Below are positions 22,382 through 33,173 of a stretch of DNA of 64,000 nt, piece by piece. The notes under the pieces were generated by a model that had not been told where the DNA came from, did not search any database, and was given only the letters and a program-made list of their open reading frames with translations. The position numbers and the translations under genes are program-made. This stretch comes from Aquilaria yunnanensis. Taxonomy: Eukaryota; Streptophyta; Magnoliopsida; Malvales; Thymelaeaceae. The first letter of the stretch is position 1. Every line of letters starts with the position of its first letter. The DNA lies in assembly GCA_039654915.1 (NCBI GenBank), contig CM077598.1:67236041-67300040 (forward strand), written 5' to 3'.

Positions 22382-23330
22382 TTGTCGGAGACCTTCACTG
22401 GAGAAGAGTCACCCTTCATCCGAGTGATAGTTGAGGCACCCATGCCAAGCGACTTTTGGGTGCCACCCTTGGAGACGTACAATGGGCGTAGTGACCCCCA
22501 AGCCCACCTCACAAAGTATAGGTGCAACATGGTGTTGCATGGTGCTGATTATGCCACCCTCTACAAATGCTTTGAGGTCACCCTCTCAAGGCCAACGATA
22601 GCCTGGTACAACTCCCTAGCAATCGAAACTAAAATGGGTTTCCAAGAGCTATCCATGGTGTTTACACAGCAGTTCATTAGGAGCAGGCCGACGGCGAAGA
22701 TGCCCGTCCAGATGTTCAACAAAGCGCAAAAGAAGGGGGAAACCATTCGTGACTATGTCGAAAAGTTCAACTGAGAGGCCCTAAGTGTGCCAGACTTCCA
22801 TCCCGAAATACGCATCCTCGCCATGATACGGGGACTTCGGTGAGACTCACAACTCTTTTATGAGTTCTCGAAGGACCCCCTAGACACCCTTGACGAGTTT
22901 GACCGAAGGGCCACACAGCACATGACTGCTGAAGAACTAAGGATGAGAGGTCCAAAGTTTGACCACGCTCGTCCCGAAGGACAAAGCAGCCAACCTCGGT
23001 ATCCAACCGAAGGTGGAGAGAGACCTCGGAAGCAGAGGGGGAAGAAGCCAATGGCATTCACCCCTTTGAACACGATGAGAACGAACATCCTAATGGCTAT
23101 GGAGAGGCAAGGGAGCCAAATTCAACGTCCGAAGAGCATGACCTCGGAAAACAAGAAAAATCTGAAGAAATTCTGTCAATTCCATTGGGATCACGGTCAT
23201 GACACTGAGGATTGCTTCCAGCTCAGGAAGTACATCGAGTCCCTAATCAAGCAGGGCCAACTACGCCGGTACCTATGGATGCCCTCCCCTAGGGGAAGGA
23301 GGGAGGAGGAAAGAAAGGAAGATGAAGAGT
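22382..23330 (+). pseudogene. Tat C gag
   Basis: Capsid-like Retrotrans_gag region: SDFWVPPLETYNGRSDPQAH, TIAWYNSLAIETKMGFQEL, FTQQFIRSRP and KGETIRDYVEKFN. The nucleocapsid-like motif CQFHWDHGHDTEDCFQLRKY lies near 23178 and is typical of Tat gag. In-frame TGA codons occur at 22772-22774 and near 22841; the frame then continues (22922-23971). The 5' start is uncertain because 22382 is only the first ATG of the open segment. Gag would form the virus-like particle in the cytoplasm. Confidence 0.85.
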
Positions 23331-23971
23331 ATGATTTTGACCGACGTCAGAACCAAAGTCACAAGAAGAATCCTCCACCTCCTGCTGGAATAATCCAGAC
23401 GATCACCACGGGCCTACCTTCGGCAGAAAGAAAGAGGAAAGCCAAGGAGATCTCGGTGATGGAATTCGGTAACCCATCGAACAAGCTTGTTCGGAAGGAT
23501 GGGTCCACCGTAGTATTCCCACATGATGATCCACTCCTTTTCATGGCAAGGGTTGGGGGTTGGGACGTAAAAAGAGTGCTCCTTGATGACGGTTCCAATG
23601 CTGATGTCCTATTCTCCCATCTGCTTCCAAGCTTAGTCATCGCGAAGAATGACCTCAAACCTGTCTCATCCCCTACCTTCAGGGTAGGTCATTTCGAACT
23701 CCCTGTACTCGGGTGGATTGACTTAACACTGATGATAAGGGGAACTTCTGCTCAGAATAATCAAGAGCTCTTCGCCTTAGCCATGACCAGGTTCATCGTC
23801 AACGATGTCCCCTCTTTGTATAATGCCATCCTTGGAAGGAAAACTCAAGGGAACTTTCACATCCAACCAGATGTGAAGTATCTGACGGTCACCTTCGGGA
23901 TGAAGGATGGGGACGCGGAAATATTCATTGATCAAGTTGAAGCCGACAAGGTGTTCCTGAAGGTGAGGTAG
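23331..23971 (+). pseudogene. Tat C aspartic protease
   Basis: Same frame as gag. VLLDDGSNADVLFSHLLPSL is the active-site region (DDG in place of the usual DTG/DSG, as is common in this lineage). SPTFRVGHFELPVLGWIDLT and NAILGRKTQGNFHIQPDVKY follow. TAG at 23969-23971 ends the open segment but the frame resumes in RT without a shift, so this is probably a nonsense mutation rather than a natural stop. Confidence 0.85.
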
Positions 23972-25105
23972 AGCCCGGTGAAGGTGCATACAAAGACTTC
24001 ATGAGAGAAGGGCACAATAACCAAAGAAGCTGCAGAAGGAAAGATAAGTGACTCGGACAAAATTGAAACTGAGAATATAGAGCTTGTCCCAGGCCAAAAT
24101 ACCCGCATAGGGAAACATCTGGCCGAAGGTGACAAGCAAAAGCTTGTATCTTTCCTTTTAATGAACAAAGATCTATTTGCCTACTTACCGAAGGATATGC
24201 CTGGAGTAGACCCTCACATAATCCAGCATTCTCTTAAAATACGCCTTGACACGAAGCCTGTTCGCCAAAAAAAGAGGGGCATTTCGGCATACAAGAACAA
24301 GTTCGTTATGTCCGAGATCCAAAGGTTGTTGGAGGCAGACATAATAAGAGAAGTCAAATATCTCGAATGGCTTAGTAACATGGTCATCACCACAAAAGAA
24401 GGGAGTGATGAACTCCGAATATGCATCGACTTCTGAAATGTGAACGATGCTTGCCCTAAGGATTCATATCCTCTACCCCCAATAGACCAATTGGTGGACT
24501 CAACTGCCAAATACGGTCTCCTCAGCTTCCTCGATGCATTTAGCGGGTACCATCAAATCAGGATGGACCCCGAAGATGAGGAAAAAATCGCCTTCATCAC
24601 CGAAGCTGGTATATATTGCTACATTAGAATGCCCTTCAGGCTTAAGAATGCAAGGGCCATGTACCAGAGGTTGATGAACAGGGTCTTCAATTCCCATATT
24701 GGGAGAAACATAGAAGTCTACATCGATGATATGATAGTTAAGAGCAAACTGCCTAATAGTCATATCACAGACTTAGGAGAGACATTCCACCAGCTGAGGA
24801 CATTCGAAATTCATCTCAACCCTGAAAAGTGTGTGTTCGGGGTGAATGCTGGTAAGTTCCATGGATTTATGGTGTCAGAGAGAGGTATCGACGCTAATCC
24901 GGAAAAGGTCAAGGCCTTGTTAGGATTCCGAACACCCAAGACGGCCAAAGACGTGCAAAGACTCACGGGAAGAATCACATCACTTAGTAGATTCATCTCC
25001 AGATATGGGGATTTCTACCGACCATTCTTCAAGGTCCTCACTAAAGTAGAAAAAAGTGGGGGAGACCTCGAAACCGAGGTGTACCCTTGGAATGAAGACT
25101 GCTAA
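23972..25105 (+). pseudogene. Tat C reverse transcriptase
   Basis: RT fingers NKDLFAYLPKDMPGVDPHII; WLSNMVITTKEGSDELRICI; then TGA at 24434-24436 where copy B has CGA. Palm: [40 protein letters not shown], and the intact catalytic motif VYIDDMIVKSK near 24720. The connection ends VQRLTGRITSLSRFISRYGD. TAA at 25103-25105 is CAA in copy B. Core motifs are better preserved than in B. Confidence 0.9.
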
Positions 25106-25411
25106 AAGGCCTGGGAAGAGCTTAAAGTTTAACTAACTTGTCTACTGACACTTCGATAGCCATAGGAAGGATAACCCCTCATAATCTACCTCACCGTCTC
25201 TAAAAAAGCAGTAAGTTTGGTCCTGGTGAAGGAAGAGGGGGCAAAGCAATGGCCGGTATATTACGTGAGCAAGTCTCTACATGGTGCCGAAGTCAGGTAC
25301 CCTTTGCTACAAAAGGCTATTTATGCCCTAGTACTTGTAAGTAGAAGGTTGTGACCCTATTTCCAAGGGCACCCCATTATCGTCCTAAGTAGCTTACCTC
25401 TTTGGGATGTT
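25106..25411 (+). pseudogene. Tat C first RNase H, degenerate
   Basis: Frame continues from RT with several stops (for example AAAGTTTAACTAACT and TGACCCTATTTC). YYVSKSLHGAEVRYPLLQKA is clear near 25260. Homologous to 15481-15837 in copy B. Confidence 0.75.
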
Positions 25412-26098
25412 ATGAAGAAGGTGGACCACTCAGGAAGGCTATCAAAGTGGTGCATCGAGTTTGGTGAATATGATATCAACTATAAGCCAAGGAAGGCAAT
25501 AAAAGCACAGGCGTTGGAAGATTTCATTGCCGAAGTACCCATTGCCGAAGATAGCCCCCCTAACCTCAGAACGGATGAGCCTGAATGGACCCTATTTTTT
25601 GATGGGGCCTCCGATTCTGAACATCAAGGAGCCGGAGTAATTCTCTGTGGCCTCGAAGGTATGGAAGCCATAAAAGCCATCAAATTCGGGTTTAATGTCA
25701 CCAACAATATGGCAGAATATGAAGCCCTCATAGCAGGTTTGCGCCTCGCTAGAAGAGTTGGTGTGAGAAACCTAAAGGCCCACAGTGATTCTCAGCTTGT
25801 GGTCCGACAGATGGCATGGGACTACAGTGTAAAGGACCTAAGCTTGGCAAAGTATCATGACTTCACAACAAAGCTCATCCATGAGTTTGACGCGGTACAC
25901 ATCGAGAACATGCCTTGCGAAAACAATACTGAAGATGATATTTTGGCCAATATGAAAAAGTCCATCGAAGTGGTAAGCCAACCGAGCATAGCAAAAATGA
26001 GCAAAACAACTTCGAAAAGAGGATGGAAGGATCCCATAAAAAAGTACCTCATAACTTTAGAACTTCTCGAAGACCCTCTTGAGGCAGCAAAAGTGTGA
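25412..26098 (+). pseudogene. Tat C second RNase H (aRH) and linker
   Basis: An uninterrupted segment of 228 codons. Active-site set: EWTLFFDGASDSEHQGAG (Asp), NNMAEYEALIAGLRLARR (Glu), LKAHSDSQLVVRQMAWD (Asp), with ENNTEDDILA later in the domain. All catalytic carboxylates look intact. This extra RNase H between RT-RH and integrase defines the Tat clade. TGA at 26096-26098 falls in the linker to integrase. Confidence 0.9.
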
Positions 26099-26335
26099 AG
26101 ACGTTCTAGACGATATTTCCTAATCGGGGAGGAGTTATATCGACAAGGGTATGCGAGCCAACTGCAAAGGTGTGTTAGCGAAGAGGACATAGAGACAGTC
26201 CTCAAAGAAGTCCATGGGGGGGCCTGTGGTTCCCACGTAGGAACTGATACTCTGGTAGGAGTACCATTCCGCCAAGGATACTTCTGGCCCACCCTAAGGA
26301 AGGACGCAAGGCAGTTCGTCCAGAAATGTGACAAT
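26099..26335 (+). pseudogene. Tat C integrase N-terminal part
   Basis: Frame continues: YFLIGEELYRQGYASQLQRC, GSHVGTDTLVGVPFRQGYFW and the zinc-binding QFVQKCDN, where the copia LTR is inserted (26336). The remaining zinc-ligand residues follow on the other side of the insertion. Confidence 0.85.
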
Positions 26336-27751
26336 TGTTAGTGTTGTGCCCAAAAAGCCAATCATGAGATGATTGTATTTTTGCAAATTGAGTCATGATA
26401 TTTTATTGAGGCATTAATCCAGCAATTTTGTTTGTTGTTTTGTTTCTGCGTAACGTAATAAACATAATTGTAACCCTAGAATAATGATATTCTTAAACGT
26501 CCCTAGTCTAGTATTATTGTGGAGCGGGTTGCAATAATACATGATGACTAGCATATGTGGAGACTAATATGAGATATGTAGTCTACATATGGGTACAAGT
26601 TGGAGAACTTGTGTACTGGACCGACCCACCATGAGAACACTTCATGGATCGTTATATGAGTGTCATAAGTGATTCTCATAGTGATCATGGTATATGTAGT
26701 CCTTCGACCTAAGATCATCAAGGTTCCCTACATGTGAGTCACATACTTTGATACTTTCCTTTGTTGCTCGTAACTGAGTGAACTTGAAGGAGGTCATTGG
26801 GTATGTCACATATCATGCGGAGGGATTTGTATGATCAAGATGGGATTTGTCCCTCCTATATAACGGGAGTGATATCTTTGGGCCCCTTGATAGAGTGAGA
26901 CTTAGAAAATGCATGGCCATGCTCCGATGAGTTGATATATGATATCAATGTCATCAGTTTAAGTTAGTCTACTCGGTAATCAAGAAACCAAAGATTGGGC
27001 TATACGAGAGTGACACATTCCATGTCTCGTGCTTAGTCTTGATATCTTGGACAAAGGGACAATGGCATATATCGGTGATGATCATAAAGGTTTAGTCGAT
27101 TCACCGACAATCTTGTCACTTGGGTAGCAATGATGTGTTGCTAGACACCGCTCATTGCTTATGATCATAAATGTGATTTATGATCATTGCCAACATGGCA
27201 AGAGCCTATTGGGTCGCACACGTAGAGCTATTTGGATCATTAGAGTGCATGGGCTAATTATTTGGGTTATGGTTTCATTTTAATTTCGTATTAATAATGG
27301 GCCAAGGAGTTGAGCCATTATTAAGCCCGAAATTAAATCCTAATTGGATTAGGGCTTTGAAACCCATTAGGCCTGGAAGTTGAGTCTCACTATAAATACA
27401 ACTTTTAAGTGAGAAATTCGCAGGTCTCCTTGCCCTAGCATCCCAAAAGGACAGCCACACTCTTCTCTTGCAATTCCTTGGAGGACGCAAGCTAGCACTG
27501 CGAGCGCAAGAGAAACGCATCTGCCGGGACGTGGTGGAAGCGTGGTGATCCTGAGAGGCTCGTGTGGATACCATAGAGAGCCTGAACACGTCAACTGTTC
27601 AGGTTTTGTGATTCAACTCTACAGTTGAGTGAGAGATCTCAACCGAAAATTAGGTATGAAATTTTCGAACACCCAGTTTACCCCGTTTCACTTGGATCCT
27701 GGAGGGTTTCGGTTAAATTCCGCTGCGCTGTTTGGCTCCCGAAACCCAACA
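26336..27751 (+). repeat. copia solo LTR in Tat C integrase, TSD ACAAT
   Basis: A 1416-bp LTR in plus orientation (starts TGTTAGTGTTGTGCCC, ends CGAAACCCAACA). It is flanked by ACAAT at 26331-26335 and 27752-27756. It is the only copia LTR here in this orientation. Subtracting LTR plus one TSD (1421 bp) restores the integrase frame. Confidence 0.96.
27391..27398 (+). promoter_or_regulatory. TATA box of copia LTR (plus-oriented copy)
   Basis: TATAAATA in the context TCTCACTATAAATACAACTT, about 1055 bp into the 1416-bp LTR. Conserved in the other copies (for example TATTTATA at 62167-62174 in the minus-oriented 5' LTR). Likely U3 promoter, implying a U3 of about 1.1 kb. Confidence 0.6.
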
Positions 27752-27756
27752 ACAAT

Positions 27757-28680
27757 TGCCAAAGACACGCCAACATCCAGAGGCTACCCTCAGAAATGAT
27801 AACTTCGGCTAACTATCCTTGCCCCTTCGTAGTATGGGGTATTGACCTCATCATGCCTCTCCCAACTACACTTGGAGGAATGAAGTTCTGCGTAGTCGTA
27901 GTAGATTACTTCACTAAATGGATTGAGGCAGAACCTCTGGCAGCCATTTTGGCAAAGGACATACAAAAATTCATCTGGAAGAACATCGTATGTAGGTTTG
28001 GCATACCGACAGTGATAGTGGCTGATAACGGTTCCCAGTTTATTGATAAGGGGTTCCAGGAATTCACCACCGACCTCGAGATAAAAATGCACTTTGCCCC
28101 GGTAGCTCATCTTCAGAGTAACGGACAGGTAGAGGTGTCCAACAGAACCATAAAGGACGGTTTGAAGAAGAGAATGAAGGAGGCAAAAGGAAGATGGCCA
28201 GGGGAACTCCTTAGTGTGTTGTGGAGCTATCGCACAACACCCCAAAGGGCCATAGGTGAAACACCTTTCTCACTTGTCTTCGGCACTGAGCCCATTATTC
28301 CTATCGAAGTGGTTCAACCATCTATTAGGGTACAAGTGTTCAATGAAGAAGGGAACAACCTCGGCTTGAGAACCAAGCTTTACCTAGTTGACAAACACAG
28401 AGAAGTGGCTGAGCTTAGAAGAAAAGCTTTTAAGCAAAGAGTAGCTATTGCTGCAAACTCGCATGGCAAGCGAAAAGGAATCAGGAAAGGGGACCTTGTC
28501 CTCTGAAAGGCTGAGTTTGAGCCCTGAAGACCATCTTACGAAGTAGTTCGGGTAAACAGGGAAGGGCTTTATTTGGTTCTTGATGAAGTTCGGCCAGAAG
28601 TTTACGAGCTCGGCGATCCCGAAGGTGGTGAACTGAGAAACACATGGCATTTAGATGCTTTGAAAAAATTCTACACTTAG
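27757..28680 (+). pseudogene. Tat C integrase core and C-terminus
   Basis: Resumes after the copia LTR with CQRHANIQRLPSEMITSANY. The core has VVVDYFTKWIEAEPLAAILA (first Asp), VIVADNGSQFIDKGFQEF (second Asp intact) and QSNGQVEVSNRTIKDGLKKR (Glu). The C-terminus has KGIRKGDLVL, then TGA at 28504-28506 (CGA in copy B), and continues to HLDALKKFYT with TAG at 28678-28680. An open segment beginning at 27625 includes LTR sequence and is not a real start. Confidence 0.9.
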
Positions 28681-29073
28681 AAATTTTTCTAAGGAAAATA
28701 GTGCCACCAAAGGAATCTAACCGAACAAGGTGCAAGTATCTACCTACGAAAATGACACATTTTCTCCGACGGTGCATCAACCGAACATGGCTGATAAACA
28801 CAGGTAGAGCTTTGCCAAAAGATATTCGCTAAAGCTGGTGTTAAGCCAAAGATGGTTGATAACAAGCGCGAAAAAATATTTTGCCGCGGGTCCTAGACCA
28901 AAAATGGTCAAACTAACCTTTAGAACCGAAGATCATCTAAGGAGAAACTTGTCTTGAGACTTAGCCAAGTCACAGAGGAAAGAAGGAATTTTATTAAATT
29001 GAGCCTTTATTACAAGAACGAGCATTACAAGAAGAAGATTACAAAGAAAAAGAAAAAATGAAGTCCTAGACGC
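28681..29073. other. Tat C spacer between pol and antisense gene
   Basis: 393 bp, convergent arrangement, similar to 17686-18054. A-rich near the antisense stop. No gene seen. Confidence 0.65.
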
Positions 29074-29142
29074 CTAAGGGACCTCATCATTTGGAGCTAC
29101 TTCACTGCCAACCTCCTCTGTCACGACCTTTGGTGCCGGAGG

Positions 29143-31616
29143 TGTTGGGTTTCGGGAGCCAAACAGCGCAGCGGAATTTAGCCGAAACCCTCCAGGATCC
29201 AAGTGAAACGGGGTAAACCGGATGTTCGAAAATTTTCATACCTAATTTTCGGTTGAGATCTCTCACTCAACTGCAGAGTCGAATCACAAAACCTGAACAG
29301 TTGACGTGTTCAGGCTCTCTATGGTATCCACACGAGCCTCCGGGATCACCACGCTTCCACCACGTCCCGGCGGATGCATTTCTCTTGCGCTTGTAGTGCT
29401 AGCTTGCGTCCTCCAAGGAATTGCAAGAGAAGAGTGCGGCTGTCCTTTTAGGAGGCTAAGGCAAGGAGACCTGCGAATTTCTCACTAGAAGTTGTATTTA
29501 TAGTGAGACTCAACTTCCAGGCCTAATGGGTTTCAAAGCCCTAATCCAATAAGGCTTTAATTTCGGGCTTAATAATGGCTCAACTATTTGATGCGGGTCT
29601 GGTTAGGCGGAGCTAGCATCTCCACTGTTGTACAGCTGTGTGGGCAGCAGGGACTCCTGGAAGGACACGAAGGTACCCTGAGAGGGTTACCTAAAGTAAT
29701 GGCTGGCAGCTTCTGATACCGTGGCTGGTGAGGACGGGAAAGGCTCCCGGCACGGGAGAGAACCCGGAGCGGAGATCCTTCAGGGAGACCTGGCTGAAAC
29801 ACTCAGAAAACAGGGGTTAGGAGGCCCCCGGGGTGGATTTCTGGGGGGGAACCTCCGACGCCCAAGTCAGTGCTTTGATAAAGCGAGAGGGGCACAGTAA
29901 TAAGTACTAGAAATGCTTGCTTGGCGCGTCTTTTTGAGGGCTGAAGGGAGAGTATTCAGGCGTAGAGAAGAGAGCGTCCTCCTGCCCTTTTGGTCCTCCA
30001 ATTGGAAGACCCTTTCTCCAGTGGGAAAAAGTTCCCTCTTAACCGGAAAAACTCCTCCCACTGGAAGAAAACCCCCTTCCCTGTGATGACTTTCCTTATA
30101 TAAAAGGAAGAGGGTGACCCCTTCAGATGATGACACATGTGCGGCACGTGTATGGTTTAGATAGTGTTCGTACTTCTAAGCGTGGAGGCCCCTAGCCATC
30201 TACAGGCTCTTCGGGTTGTGAGCCAAAGTAGGTGTAGCCCTATGTGACAGGACGTTGGATAGTGACATCGTGCCAGAGCGTGCCTGGAGGTGGTGTGTTG
30301 GTGACTTGTGTAAGCGGAGTGTCAGAGACTCCTTAATGGCTCTTGCCATACGACCGAGGTCCCTTTGGTTGATGTCTTACCTCGTGGGGCGAAGAGCCCT
30401 TTTCGGAGTCCGGTTAGAACTTCGGTCTATTTGTCTTCGGGGGACTTTTTCCCGTAGGGGGTGGTCGGTCCTTTTCCCCGAGGGTGGTTTGGCCAGTGTT
30501 CCAAAGTAGGTGCTACGCTGGCTTCCGAAGTTGGAATTGGCGAGCTACCAAGGTCGAGTGCCTCAAGTGTATGACTTCCTTCACTCCGGAATCCTTCTCC
30601 GCGGTCGGCGGTTGACCAGGCTGATAGCACTTCGGCTATCACTATTGGGCCCATTATTAGTACAAAATTATTGTGAAACCAAAACCCAAATTATTAAACC
30701 ATGCACTCTAATGATCCAAATAGCTCTATGTGTGCGACCCAATAGGCTCTTACCACATTGGCAAGGATCATAAATCACATTTATGTTCATAAGCAATGAG
30801 CGGTGTCTAGCAACACATCATTGCTACCCAAGTGACAAGATTATCGGTGATTTGACTAAACCTTTATGATCATCATCGATATATGCCATTGTCCCTTTGT
30901 CCAAGATATCAAGACTAAGCACGAGACATGGAATGTGTCACTCTCGTATAGCCCAATCTTTGGTTTCTTGATTACCGAGTAGACCAACTTAAACTGATGA
31001 CATTGATATCATATATCAACTCATTCGAGCATGGCCATGCATTTTTCTAAGTCTTACTCTATCAAGGGGCCCGAAGATATCACTCCTGTTACATAGGAGG
31101 GATAAATCCCATCTTGATCATACAAATCCCTCCGCATGATATGTGACATACTGAATGACCTCCTTCCAGTTCACTCAGTTACGAGCAACAAAGGAAAGTA
31201 TCAAAGTATGTGACTCACATGTAGGGAACCTTGATGATCTTAGGTCAAAGGACTACATATACCATGATCATTATGAGAATCACTTATGACACTCATATAA
31301 CGATCCATGAAGTGTTCTCATGGTGGGTCGGTCTAGTACACAAGTTCTCCAACTTGTACCAATATGTAGACTACATATCTCATATTAGTCTCCACATATG
31401 CTAGTCATTATGTATTATTGTAACCCGCTCAACAATAATACTATACTAGGGATGTTTAAGAATATCATTATTGTAGGGTTACAATTATGTTTATTATGTT
31501 ACGCAGAAACAAAACAACAAACATAATTGCTGGATTAATGCCTCAATAAAATATCATGACTCAATGTGCAAAAATACAATTATCTCATGATTGGCTTTTT
31601 GAGCACAACACTAATA
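29143..31616 (-). repeat. copia solo LTR in Tat C antisense gene, TSD GGAGG
   Basis: Begins TGTTGGGTTTCGGGAGCC, ends AACACTAATA (family ACACTAACA). GGAGG lies at 29138-29142 and 31617-31621. A second LTR (29589-30641) is nested inside; the copia LTR without it is about 1416 bp. Confidence 0.95.
29589..30641 (-). repeat. Tat-like solo LTR nested in copia LTR, TSD CTATT
   Basis: 1053 bp between CTATT at 29584-29588 and 30642-30646. Read on the minus strand it starts TGATAGCCGAAGTGCTAT, the same terminus as the Tat LTR at 21239, and ends CAGACCCGCATCA. The interior is largely unlike the other Tat LTRs, so it is a different subfamily. TATATAAG on the minus strand (30095-30102) is a likely TATA box. 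It is GC-richer than its host LTR. Short ORFs inside are incidental. Confidence 0.92.
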
Positions 31617-32244
31617 GGAGGAAGAGCAAAAGGAAGGTTGAGGTGCTCTATCTTCAACCATGTCCAGCGAGGCCCTTCGGGGATGTCCAAAGCCACCAAG
31701 AAGGAGATGTCGAGGTCTGGGTATTTGGCCAGAACTTGGTGTCGAGCCAAACAAACACCGTCTTGGAATGCAAGCTTGGTTGTTTGATCAGCTTTGTCTT
31801 TTACGACACGCAAGTCATTCAGCTCACCCCTCAGCTCAGTGACCTCCTTCTCTAGCTTCTTCGTCTTCTTATTCTTCTTCGTCTCCTTCTTCAGCGCGTC
31901 GACCTCGGCTTGAAGATCAGCATTGTCCACGAGGGCCTTCGTTAGGATAGCAGAGTCCTCTTCCTTCTCCTTTTGTTAGGCCTCATTTGCCGAAGTTAGT
32001 TCAACGACCTTCGCACTAAGGTCAGACATGTTCTGGGAGAAATGTTTTAACAGCTCCTCCTGACTCTTCAAGAATTCCTCCCGAAGTTTGGTCATCTCCT
32101 CATTGGCTATCTTGTTCAGCTCGGCGTACTTAACAACCGAGCTGGCACAAACTACCTTGGCCTTCTCCAAGCGCTCTTCGGTCCGAGATCGGATCAGAGA
32201 CTGCTTTGCTGCCCAAGTCGGAAGTATCCACTATATACCAACAG

Positions 32245-32335
32245 CTACAAAAAGGAAGGAAACTTGGTGAAGTTTCGCAAAGAAAAGCAAACACTTAGAA
32301 AAATTTGGAGAAAGGATAAAGGGTTTGAAGAATAC
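32245..32335 (-). other. Intron 2 of Tat C antisense gene
   Basis: 91 bp on the minus strand: GCCCAG^GTATTC at the 5' end, CTTTTTGTAG^CTGTTG at the 3' end. Phase 0, same codon as in A and B (AQ / LL). Confidence 0.75.
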
Positions 32336-33103
32336 CTGGGCAGTGTGTTCGGACATCCTCATAGTGAGGACCTCCTCGTTTGGGCACTCCTCTGCCAGAG
32401 ATTTGAACGTGGCTTGGGTGAGCATGCCCCTCGCCATTTGGGGAGCCAATTGCTGGTTGTCGTCGGAAAACAAGTTCATGTCCTCCATGAAAAACCAGAA
32501 AGGCTCCCTCAGAATCTTATCCTTCAGGATATGGGAGTCCCGAAGGGCCCGTCTCTAGGCGTGCTCCACCATCTATGCCGAAGGTGCTAGTTCCTATGTA
32601 AAATCGCGCCGCAGTTCTATCAGTACATTGTCCATTAGCCATACGTTTATAAGGTCAAGAATGCTAAAGATGTCTAAAGTTATGAAAAAATGGCTAAGGG
32701 GCAAACCTGGCGGAACCTCGGCGATGTCATCATCGGAGTTGTGGACTTCTTCTACTTCGGCAGTGACGTGTTTGCCCTTGCTTTTTCTTCGCTCCATGAG
32801 CTCTTCAGCAGAAGGGCCTCCTGCGGAAGTGCCCAAGATGTCCCGTGACGTAGCAGGACTATGGGGAGTGGAGCTGACGGTCGGCTCCGATGATGGGTTG
32901 GCATGGGCCAACGGCTGGTCCCCGACCTCAATAACATCTTTCGGAAGGGGGGGCAAGAAGGTCCTTCTTCATTTTCTTGGGCGAAGTGGGCCCCTCTCCA
33001 GACGCCTTTCGCCTCTTTGGGGCGGCCTTCTTCTTCTGCTCCCCCTTCTCGGCTTGACCGAGGAAGAGGGACTTGTAGAAGGTAGCTGACTGGTCGCCCA
33101 TCT

Positions 33104-33173
33104 CTGAAAAAGGAAGAAAATATTAGTGTAAGTCCAAAGGGGTACTTATAGCAAAATTTGGAAAGCAACTTAC
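33104..33173 (-). other. Intron 1 of Tat C antisense gene
   Basis: 70 bp on the minus strand: GAGA^GTAAGTTGC at the 5' end, CTTTTTCAG^AGATGGGC at the 3' end, with branch-point-like CTAAT about 20 nt before the AG. Phase 1, the same length as in copy B. Confidence 0.8.

Noticed and set aside
27625..28506. A 293-codon ORF seeming to start at 27625
   Set aside because: The first 42 codons are copia LTR sequence fused by insertion. The real content is Tat integrase from 27757.
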